NCBI GenBank assembly: GCA_916613615.1
Contig: OU744736.1
Span: 5,668,330-5,732,329 of the forward strand
Reading direction: 5' to 3'
Origin: Steromphala cineraria
Taxonomy: Eukaryota > Mollusca > Gastropoda > Trochida > Trochidae
Length of the DNA stretch: 64,000 bases
Both the position numbers and the translations under genes were made by a program. The notes under the pieces were generated by a model. That model was not told the DNA's origin and made no database searches. It saw nothing but the letters and a program-made list of their open reading frames with translations. Below, piece after piece: positions 52,421 to 62,500 of the stretch (position 1 is its first letter; each line of letters starts with the position of its first letter).

Positions 52421-52708
52421 AAAGCCCTTAAAGTAGACATTTAGTATGAATCCAAGGGCTAAAGAAGATAGTTTCAGCGAATTTATGACTAAAGAAGACA
52501 GTTGCAATGAATTCAAGGGCTACAAAGGAGAGCTGATATTTTTCCAAGGCTTAAATAGACAGTATGACGGAAACATGTAACATAATGTAATTGGTATTAT
52601 GCTATCTCGGACGGCAATATCGGCTGAATTCTTTTCTTTCTGTTTGAAAATATCTTGCCTTCCCAATGAACAGCAGTTTCGTCTGGCGACGCGAACAGTT
52701 AGCGATTA

Positions 52709-52747
52709 TGACGTCATCCGTCAATGACGTCATTTAACATGACGTCA
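52709..52747. promoter_or_regulatory. Three TGACGTCA palindromes in 39 bp
   Basis: Perfect CRE/ATF-type sites are at 52,709-52,716, 52,725-52,732 and 52,740-52,747, spaced 16 and 15 bases. They lie just inside the right end of the inverted-repeat element. Binding by CREB/ATF-family proteins is known for this word in animals; use here is inferred. Confidence 0.4.
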
Positions 52748-53906
52748 ATAAACAATCAAACAATCAAACTCGCCATAGATTGGGAAATCCGCCACGGATT
52801 TGAGACCTGCCACAGATCTGAGTCCTACAAATATAACCACAGTTTGTTGTTTTATAGAAAGAATATGGTTATTTGAAATAACAAAACTAAAAGGAATTAT
52901 CAAAAACGTTCAGCAGAATGGTGTATGGGGGAGACATCTGTTTTTAGAAGTAAAAACACTATCTAGTTTAATTTGTATGTCAATGACATGGCTTAAAAAA
53001 ACTTCAGCGTCGTAAGAAATGAAATAAACAAAATATAATAGAATTAAACCTTACCCTTTTAATGACAATATATAATATTTATTCTACCAAAAAACAAACA
53101 ATTTCTGCATGCAAGTGACATCAACAATATGTTTAGATTTCATGTGTTATGAATATGAGAACAGAGCAGAACAGAATTATATCTTCCTGTGTAGATTGTG
53201 AAATGGAGAGGAGTGCTTTCAACTTATCGCTGAAGCATCTATCTGCAAGTACTAATCAGAGAAAGCATACAAGTACCTAGTATTTGATTAGAGATGTGGG
53301 TATGTAAGATCCTAAAAGGTTAGTAGAGCTGAAATGTGAGTCTGAAATACTTGAAATGGTTTATCTTGACCTTAGAATACTTCCTCATGAAACTCATGAA
53401 AGCGAGGACAGAGTTTGACTTCTCAAAGTTTGTTTTAACATTTGTCTAGCAAAGTTTTTTGAAGGAAGGTTGTTGTCAAAGTTTTTATCCATGTACAATG
53501 GCATAACCTGTATAGGGAATCAGCAGAAATTATGTCAGTTGTCATATGTTTTTGATTTTAGACTCACTTTGGCTCATTTGATACTAAATCGTGAAGGTCG
53601 TTTAGTATCCTTTAGTTTTATTTTTTAGTTTCGATTGTGCCTCATTTGATCAGGTATTAGTATCTATTATGATATCGTCAAAACTTTTAATGGTATTGGT
53701 AGAATTTTCAACAAGAAAAACATATTTCATTATTTACCCTCTACAGGTATCCTCTTAAAGATCACAATCTGCTCTCACTTTCGATAGTTTCAAATCTCAC
53801 CTTAAGACATTCACATTTCTTAGAAACTGACTAGAACACTTTTGCTTTAAGCAGGGCAAAGTGTTGTGAAGTTAAGCACATTACAAATGACCTGTATCAT
53901 TATCTT

Positions 53907-54023
53907 AGACAAGAGTAATTCTACGGATGAACAAGCTACTGTCAATTATAGAGGTTGTTCATCAATAGAATAACTCTTGTCTTCTAATACCATCAACTTT
54001 TAGAATGCCACTTAAACACCTCA
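53907..54023. mobile_element. 117-bp hairpin insertion with 11-bp target duplication
   Basis: The 11 bases atcattatctt occur at 53,896-53,906 and 54,024-54,034. Unit copy 1 has a single similar stretch near 19,805. The insert begins with a hairpin whose arms (about 53,907-53,936 and 53,960-53,987) share agacaagagt and tgaacaa in inverted order, followed by ~35 bp of unique sequence. It could be a tiny non-autonomous retro- or DNA element. Confidence 0.55.
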
Positions 54024-54657
54024 ATCATTATCTTGTCAGTTTCACCCACACATTGAATAAGGAATACATTTCAAGTGAATCTGCGAACATGTGTGTCACC
54101 TAGATAAAATGGCTTAATTTACAAAAACATCCTCTTTTGTGTAGACAGTTTATTTTGTTTTTATCAGAGTTGATACATTTAATCCCAGTGAATCTTTGGA
54201 ACTGTCTGTATTGTGTGAACATAATGGAAACTCGGAAACTATTGTGATTTTTGAAGTTTAGTTTTGTGACTTTATATTGTTTGTAGATGTTTTATCCATA
54301 ATATTTTTTGAATATATTTTTTTTATTTGATAGAAGTAATCATGAATGCACAATAGATACCATTCTATATTGTATCACATATTAAGTAAAATAGTGACAG
54401 ATATTTTTGGAATTTTAAACCTGTGTAAAATGATAAACATAATTGGAGCTTAATTAATAATAGTCTTGATCACCTTCGTCGACATGCACAGATGTTTGGC
54501 CTAATGTGTGACTGTTACTACATGTAAGTCATTCTCACCTTTTGGCATTTCTTTCTAAAATCCATGACAATGTGTTTATCACAAGTTAAAGACCACTGAT
54601 GCAAACAGGTACTGTAAATTGGTTTGACGAGACATTTGCAAAATTGAACGCAAGACA

Positions 54658-54840
54658 CACTAATCGGCTTTGAGATCTTTTTAGCAACGCTCATTCCCTT
54701 TGTACATTAATCATCAGGATTCAATTATTCAAAGTCATTCTCTGGACATACAATTTGGACTAGCTCAGAGATAAGCATAATTGCAAATTAAGCTTGTCTT
54801 GTGTCTCTTTGAATCCTTTGAACTAGTCTCTAATGTGGGG
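54658..54840 (+). repeat. Recurring unit module, alpha position, copy 4
   Basis: This diverged counterpart of 380-560 has tacattaatcatcagga and ggacatacaatttgg, then gataagcataattgca. It lacks a TATA-like box, like the other alpha copies. Confidence 0.55.
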
Positions 54841-55370
54841 GGGTCAGCAATGTTTATTGAATTAACTAATGATGTCACAACCAGTAAATTGGACTGTTGT
54901 ACCTGCAATATGCTTTTGTCATCCCAGACCATATTTGTTTGTAAATTGTGAAGCGTACATGAAAAGATAATATAGTTCCTCTCATTCTAACCCTCCTTAA
55001 ATTCTATCATAGACACATCATCTAGACAAATTAGGTGTTAGACACACAAAGCATTGACACATATACATCTACACAGGATCAGAAACCGCCACGGCTCTTC
55101 ACATTTTTGAAAAGTTTTGAGAGTGTCAGCAAGAAATGATAAATCTTCGATATCAGGTATGCGTAAGACCTACACAGATACAAAAACGTTATTGTAGCAT
55201 GATAAATAATTGAGCATTGCCAAATCGCAATTTCTTGGTTAAGACGCACTGTATCAAAAGAATGTTTAAGTGGAACTTTTCTGTGACATTTCATTTCACC
55301 TTACACTAAGGATATAGCCTTTATTTGTGTTATTTATTATTTTGCTACTCAAGAACAAGGTATATTGTCA

Positions 55371-56100
55371 AATGCCCGTTTCCAATAGTGGAAAGAGAGC
55401 AAAACCTCTTCACGTTTAAATTGGCCTTTTTATGTGTATAGAAAAAGGTCAATTTACTTTAAGGGGGCCATTGTTAAGTTCAATGAGTTAGGCACCTAGA
55501 TTGATGTGTGGCATGATAAATTCAGCCAAAGTTCCCAAATGGCATTAGAGACCTTTGTGCATGGACATTTATTATCATGCAAAAATGTACTTATCATAGA
55601 CGTTTTATTTTTATCTTTCTTTATAGCTCTTTATTATTTTTTTCTAGTTTTACGTCGCATTAAATGGATCGAAGCGTAAATACCAAGACCGTGCTCAAAC
55701 ATTAGGCAATGTACATCTTAACATACAGTTTCAGTGACCGTTTTCAATGGGACAAAGAGAGCAAAAACCTCTTCTCAGTTAAAATGGCACCAAGAGGAAA
55801 ACGCTCTTCACATTTTATATGTATAGAAATAGGTCAATTTATTTTTATGAAGTCATCGTTAAGTTCATTGAGTTAGGCACTAATGTGTAGCATGATAACT
55901 GAAGCCAAAGTTTCCAAATGGCATTACAGAGACCTTCTTATGGACATTAATTATTACGGAAAGATGTGTTCCTCACAGACGTTGTATTTTTATTTTTATT
56001 TATAGCTCTTGATTCATTTTTCTAGTTTTATTTTCCATTAAGTGAATCGAAGCGTTTATACCAACACCTTGCTCAACCATTAGACAACGTCTATCTTAGT
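55371..56100 (+). repeat. Tandem pair of ~365-bp blocks in copy 4
   Basis: 55,371-55,735 and 55,736-56,100 are diverged direct repeats. Both have the agagagcaaaa-cctctt, tagaaa-aggtcaattta, gttaggcac and ctagtttta landmarks that occur once per unit elsewhere (for example 1,340-1,900). The pair shows that small blocks also duplicate within units. No frame is conserved. Confidence 0.65.
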
Positions 56101-56411
56101 TGCAGTGTTTGAAAATACAAGAAAGTAAGATTTTTTTAAAAAGATACATTATGCTGTTCCCTGAAGGATCGTTTTTGTAATGATTTATATGCTCTTACTT
56201 TTCATTAATTTATTTTTCCATCTTATGATAGTGGGGTAGCAATACACCATCAAACTTGTTCCTGTGGCTGGTAACTTTCGCAAATCAGACAAAAACTTTT
56301 ACACTTGTTTCAAATACTTCATAACAATATTAAAAAAAAATTTCAAATGGTTAATTATTAAAGGACTGATTAGCGCATATCACGAAATATCAAAGAACGA
56401 TAAAAGTGGCC

Positions 56412-56625
56412 AAACTTGTGCCAAAGTACTGCTAATTCAAGGTATAGAACAGCATTCATAAAAGATATGATCAAAGCAAGTAGTATTAGTTTCGGGGGGT
56501 ACGAGAAACCTGTAGATTGCCAAGGACTATTGTACTTTAAGCATCTATTAAACAGAGAAACAGCTTTGATATACAAGCATGGTTAACAAGGAGAAAAAAT
56601 CAGAGTATCGACATACAACATGTAT
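56412..56625 (+). repeat. Left 214-bp direct repeat flanking LINE
   Basis: This segment, from aaacttgtgcc to acaacatgtat, is repeated at 58,235-58,448 at exactly the same length with five substitutions. It matches unit sequence near 2,400-2,590 in copy 1, which has only one copy, so it was duplicated with or after the LINE insertion. Confidence 0.9.
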
Positions 56626-58234
56626 TTCAATTCTTTTATTTCGGTTTGTAGGCCATTGGCCCGTGTACAATACAAATAATCATTTCAATGTGTTGAGTAG
56701 ACAATAAAGTTTTACAAAGAAAATGGATAACATGGTCAATTCATTAACATTCTTCTATATGCGAGCGCTTCTGTAATATAATTTGAACAGTTAACAAGGG
56801 TATATCTACAAGTACTGGTTAATATTTTATGATATTGAGAAACAAAATTAAATTGACCATTCACCGGGATATATTTACCTCTTATTACATTGAAAGATTT
56901 GCATTCAAACAAGAAATGTATAATATTTTCATTCACACCAAGTTCACACATTTTACAACTCATATTCACATTGGCACCTCTAATATTGCATCGCAGAGGA
57001 AGCGAATTTAATCTTAAGAGACATATATTTCTTCTAACTAATTTATTATTGATAGCATTAACGTAGAACTCGACATTCAAAAGTGACTTGATTTCTTTAA
57101 AATGCGTCAAATGAGAAGATACGTGTATATTACCAAATATCCGCTGTTTATTACAATCAATAACCCTATTTCTAAATATCTTAATAAATAAAGAAACACT
57201 ACCGACATCTTGATTGAACCAAACAAAGCCAAAACCATAGGAATTTAACAAATATTTCACAGACGTAGCCCAAGTTACTCTACCAGCTAGATCTAACTTT
57301 CTCATATTCAAATACGATTGTTTTGGATAGGGATCATCGGACATCCTCAGTAATTTACACCAATAAGTAATACATCTGACATAATAATCAACATACATAT
57401 TAAATCTACCACAATCTGCTAAAACACCATTACTTGTAACTTGCTTACCAACGCCCAGAACATATTTGCAAAAGTTAGTATGAAATATTTCAACAGATTT
57501 CCTCTCCTCGAACCCCCAGACTTCAGATCCATACAATAAAACAGGTTTAACTTTACTATCAAACAACTTGAACATTAGTTTTACAGGAATGCTAGGATAT
57601 TTAATAAACATAGATTTCAGAGCAAACAGAGCTTTACTGGCTTTACCGACAAGAGTTTGATTACACTTTGTCCAAGACAATCACTTGGAAAACAGAACAC
57701 CAAGATAACTATAATATGTCGAAGCTTGCACCGGAATACCATTATAATACCACTTTTCATATGAACGAAGAATACCACCATTACGGAAAACTAGAACCCG
57801 AGTTTTATCCATATTTACCTCTATCCCCCAAGAGCTGCAATATTTATGTAATATGTCTATCTTTCTCTGCAAACCTATTACAGTATCATCAAATAAATTA
57901 AGATCGTCAGCATACATTAATAACAATAAATCCATGAAATCAGAACCAATGAAAATACCTCTAAGACCTGACTTTTGTAACATATCTTGAAACTCTGAAA
58001 TAAACATCGCAAAAAGAAACGGACTTAAAACACAACCTTGTTGGACACCACTCCCTGATTCAAAATAGTCACCAACTGACGAATTAGAAAGTCGAACCGA
58101 CGCCAAGATCTTAGAATACATATTCCTTAAAACAGAAAATAATCTACCTTTGACACCTTGTTTGAAAAGCGAATACCACAATAATGTCCGATTGACTGAA
58201 TCAAAAGCCTTTCGGAAGTCGACGAATAAACAAT
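56626..58234 (-). mobile_element. 5'-truncated non-LTR retrotransposon (CR1/jockey-like)
   Basis: A 1.6-kb LINE lies between exact-length 214-bp direct repeats. On the minus strand it starts at the reverse transcriptase palm and ends in a short 3' UTR. That UTR has a GGCC-loop-GGCC hairpin (gggccaatggcct) and a cgaaataaaagaattgaa tail, with no long poly(A). The clade is uncertain; the protein resembles jockey/CR1/I-group elements of marine invertebrates rather than the L1-like LINE at 34,779. Confidence 0.9.
56736..58234 (-). pseudogene. LINE reverse transcriptase with one in-frame stop
   Basis: The frame stays open on the minus strand for about 500 codons apart from a single TGA at 57,681-57,683. 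Motif A LFVDFRKAFDSVNR is at the very start (near 58,220), motif B GSGVQQGCVLSPFLF near 58,050, and the catalytic LMYADDLNLF near 57,910. A thumb region YYSYLGVLFSK precedes the stop. After the stop come LLYGSEVWGFEERKSVEIFH and a C-terminal C-x2-C-x9-H-x4-C motif (CKMC...HFLFEC, near 56,885). Endonuclease and upstream parts are absent because of 5' truncation. One nonsense codon and no frameshift point to a fairly recent insertion. Confidence 0.9.
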
Positions 58235-58448
58235 AAACTTGTGCCAAAGTACTGCTTATTCAAGGTAAAGAACACCATTCATAAAAGATATGATCAAAGC
58301 AAGTAGTATTAGTTTCGGGGGTTACGAGAAACCTGTAGATTGCCAAGGACTATTGTACTTTAAGCATCTATTAAACAGAGAAACAGCTTTGATATACAAG
58401 CATGGTTAACAAGGAGAAAAAATCAGAGTATTGACATACAACATGTAT
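58235..58448 (+). repeat. Right 214-bp direct repeat flanking LINE
   Basis: This is the second copy of 56,412-56,625. The five differences lie near 58,256, 58,267, 58,274, 58,321 and 58,432. Unit sequence continues normally after it. Confidence 0.9.
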
Positions 58449-59426
58449 ACGAAGCATGAACATATTTTATTAAAAACACTTGTAAGTACAGAGAAACATT
58501 TGTATTGTGCTATTTTGACTAAATGTCGATCAACTGCGCGTAGACTAGTGGCCGGAGTAATCTCATAAAGACATATGAGTTTCAAGTTCACATTAAAAGT
58601 TCATCAACTGCTGCTGTGGCCTTATGCACAAGGGTAAAAAGTTAGCAGACCAAGATACATGATTCCAAGAATCAGCCATATGGTGTGTAATTTTCGTCTT
58701 GGTAACATCATTTTGATTGTCAACATTATGTTTCAAATTTGTATATGCATTTTATGTATTGTTATGGGATGCATTGTGATTATCATCAAATTGACCTAAC
58801 AGTTATCAGTTAACTTGGTAAACTGTTCTTATATAATGTGACAGACACGATTATCCCAACATTTCATGCAACTAGTCACGTTGCTGTTACATAAGAACTC
58901 ATATGTATGATATATATTTGTGCTTTGTTATCTATTTTATTCGTGTCTTATCAGACAACGAGAGTGTTGAGTATTATTTTAAAAATGCAATACCTTGGAT
59001 AAGGCGCAGTAAATCCATCAAATACATGGTTGCGCAACATACATGTAAGGTAAAGTGAAAAATGGGAAGATCAAGATGATATGTCAATGTTGTTGATGAA
59101 AAAATATATTGTTTTCTCCTTATTTCAAGATTTCGTAATATAAATATGACTACCTATGGTAGATACCGTTACCAATATCTTTATCTTCCACCAGTGTTAT
59201 ATCTCTGCATGTATAACGTCACGCAGTCGTTTGTTGTTTTGACATCACCATGCTATCATTGTATCCTTAAAAGTGAATTGTCAATTTAAGCACACTACTT
59301 ATGATTTATAATGACAATCAATCATAAGAACAATGTAATAAACAAAACAAAACTGCATACAAAGTCATATTTTCAAAATTCGCACATAACTGTGAATTGT
59401 TCGCTTGATCTATACTTTAGTTTAGT

Positions 59427-59545
59427 TTAAAACCAACGGCGTCAGCCGGAGGTTTTAAACGCTTAAATTTGCGGGTGTTGAATAACAATGAATCTCGTAA
59501 ATTTTCCAAACGCAACTATTTATCGATATTGTAACATGACCGCTA
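59427..59545 (-). repeat. Single-arm relative of the copy-2 palindrome
   Basis: About 120 bp from the tttaaaaccaacggcgtc stretch through gcgggtgttgaataacaatg to cgatattgtaacatgac matches one arm of the palindrome at 25,007-25,165 and its left neighbour, with few differences. It sits at a different place in the unit, so it moved independently. Confidence 0.75.
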
Positions 59546-62500
59546 GTTAAAAGCATTGTAAGAGAGGCCTCTATTTTTGCGTATTTATTCCCTTTATGTT
59601 TCTGTAATATTTACTGTTTCATATTTTACTGAAATTGAATTCTTGATATAACAGCATTTTCAAGAACTTTGAGCAAAATTTCGGCGCATTATGTAAACTG
59701 TCAGTGACACTCAATGTTGACCCAAATGATGATTAACTGAAAATAATCAAATAGAAGGTAGTATTGAACGATGGATTGTTTTACTAAAAATGATTAAGTG
59801 TATGACATTTACGTATATCACACGCTATAATACACAACCCTTGAGCAAGCATAGCTACGAAAGGCATTGGCTTTCTACAAAAGCCAATCGAAGCGACCAA
59901 TAAGGATTGTCCTGATTGATTTACACAATTCAGCGATTCCAGGGTTTCATAATGAATACTGTAAGCCAAAAGATGTGGTGTCTATTGAGATTTGAAGCTC
60001 TGGTATGAAATACTGCATTCATATTGTTACATTTTAATTTGATAGTTGATTAACCTTACCTTGCTGTAGTGATTAGATATTTTACTAACATGCATGTAAC
60101 ATGATATCAACAATAGGGACTCTTTATTCTCATTTACATTAATTCACTACAAATCAAATCTCAAATTATGCTGTTTGATCTCTTGATATTTGTCATGTAC
60201 CTGACAGCAACTCAATGAAACGGCATAGATAACATAAATTCTAAAATATTGTCAAACATGAATTATAAAAGTCCTTGATTAGTCATATGAACATTGATAT
60301 TAATAAGAGTTGTATGAAACAGATTGTATAAAAAACGTGACAAATATTGGTTTTAGTTACCTGGTTATGGGACGAACACTTGAGAAGCTTTGATACAAAA
60401 AATGACAGCGTCATCAAATAAATAAAATTGATTTAATTTAGTGGACAAATATGCCCTGAATCCAATTCTGTCATGAATAGCATGCTTTCTTAGATTTGTT
60501 AAAAAGGTGGCCCCATGGGGACTCCTTTGTGTACCGAATTCAAGTGTTAACTTTCAGAAATTAGTTTTTATTTGGAGATCCTCTTTCGAGGTATTGGGGC
60601 ATTGATACAGAGAAACGTTAGGTTTTATGAAGTCGTTACACATAAATCAGATTTTGGGAAAAAACATTTTTTGTACATTATGTATAAATTTTCCGACAAA
60701 CATAATTTTACAGAATGATACTTTTGAATAAGACTACATTTATACTAAAATCACAAAAAGTCAGGTTTCAAAAGCAGAGAAAAATTATTTTATCCCTTGG
60801 GAAATAGGTTTCATTGGATTTCAAAAGCAGGTTCGTTCAGACAATTCTTTTCCAAAAGTCTTTGTTAATTTAGTATTCAGTATGGCTAAAACATATTTAA
60901 TGATGTAAAAAAAGAGGATTGCTTACATATCAAATTCCCATACATGTACATGTACCTATACCTGTCAAAGTTGGTTGCAATATCAAAATACTTGCCTGAA
61001 TTTTCCATTGCTGAATCATATTCTCAATTAAATTTCTCTTTAATATTTGATAGTTCGAATTAAAATTTTAACACTAATTGGAGTTTCTGTAATTCAAAAC
61101 GTTTCAATGATCATAACAACTATTCTTGATGGTATAACCTGTCTTTAAGTATGGAAAAAGCATCTGGGATGTTGTAATTTTGAAACATTAAATGAGAGAC
61201 TTCCTTGAGAGGCATTTTAGAAGTTGGAATAACAATGATGCAGAGGAATATATCGACGACAACTTCATTCAATGAACAATGATCAAAGAAGTTGTTATCC
61301 ATATAGTCCTTTGCATTATTAAACGGACGTAAATGTCTGCATTATCAAATGAGTGGATTGTCATAACTTTGGTGTTATGGAGCTTAATCCCTCAAATTGG
61401 TGACTGACGCGTACATGTCACATACCTATGATCTTCCAACATTTTCCGAGAAAGTTGTGTCAAATTTAGTATGAGTGAATTTGTTGAAAATGTATTATCC
61501 AAAGTAAATAATCAGACAAATACAGTACAATTCTCTATCATGCCTAAAGGGTCATTATCAAACATTGCTGTCAAATGAAACACTGACGCATAACAGTAAA
61601 TACGTAATAGTATATTTGATAAAACAATGAATCCTCAAACTTAAAAATATTATTGAATTAAATGTCAGTGTGTCATCAATGTTTGACTGTACAAAAAGAG
61701 TAAATATGCCTCTTGCTTACAGTGTTTCTAAACTCATAAAATGACTCTGTGATTTGCTGTCACTATTATTTGAACATTTTCTCTGATAAGTAAAACCAAC
61801 ATTAAGTTATTCTTGGCATATAATAAACTGTCACATTTCCTTTTCCGTAAACAATTTAAACGGACGTAAATATATATAACAAATGTTGATTGGGTCAAAA
61901 TGTCAAATCATGGCATTTTATCAAGAAGTACCGGCTGTTTTGGAAATTACCATTTTAATGCTCATTGGTTCAGTTTAGTGGCAATCAAACGTTCCAGCCA
62001 TTGTGTTCAACGGAAAACCAGACAATGTACAGCAGCTACCATGTCTATTCATCAAAGCCTTATCTTGGGAGCTTTTCTTAAACAGACAAAAATTAGTTTG
62101 ATTCTTACAAAGCATTACAGTTTCTAAATATCATACAATGGACATCATGGTCTTTGTTTTTGGCTTATTTGGATGGATATTCATGTTAAGTTTATTGTTT
62201 TGATCTTAACACCCATTACTATTCCAGTACAATTTAAAATTAAAAAAATATTTTTTTTTATTAAGATGTATTTTATAAATGTCATCTTGTGAACCCATGT
62301 TTTCATCAAGCCCTCTACGGCCTGGTTGAATTCAAGCAATTACTTAAAGGATGTTGTAAATTAGCTGTTATCTCCAGTGCAAAGAGGGCACTACACTATT
62401 TCTTTATTCAAAAGATTTACTCAGGACCTATTGCTACTTGTAAACATTTGTATTGTATAATCATTGTTTTTGATAAGTGAAGACTTTTAAAGATGCATGT

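Larger units (their letters stand above)
51917..52828. mobile_element. Inverted-repeat element with 6-bp target duplication
   Basis: The terminal inverted repeats are about 59 bp (51,917-51,975 and 52,770-52,828) with six mismatches, and they begin gtaggactca. They are flanked on both sides by aaatat (51,911-51,916 and 52,829-52,834), a candidate target duplication. The termini are built from a degenerate ~20-bp tandem motif around aaatccatggcggattt. The interior has inverted copies of an agcccttggattc-type word (52,209, 52,275, 52,447, 52,510), telomere-type repeats (52,390-52,420) and three TGACGTCA palindromes. There is no transposase, so it is non-autonomous and of unknown superfamily. 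Confidence 0.75.
32785..54360 (+). repeat. Long tandem unit, copy 3 (5' truncated, heavily inserted)
   Basis: This copy aligns in order with copy 1, but much more diverged: 32,790-33,530 with 1,010-1,900 and 2,715; 38,571-39,200 with 2,880-3,100; 39,180-39,660 with 4,670-5,280; 41,140-43,420 with 5,560-7,400; 43,423-44,540 with 8,440-9,350; 45,500-45,960 with 10,080-10,440; 46,260-47,760 with copy 2 at 30,840-31,850; 48,060-48,450 with copy 2 at 32,280-32,760; and 53,040-54,360 with 18,300-20,690. A block corresponding to copy-1 7,400-8,440 is absent. The end boundary is approximate. Intervals between the listed insertions hold no gene that I can support. Confidence 0.75.
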
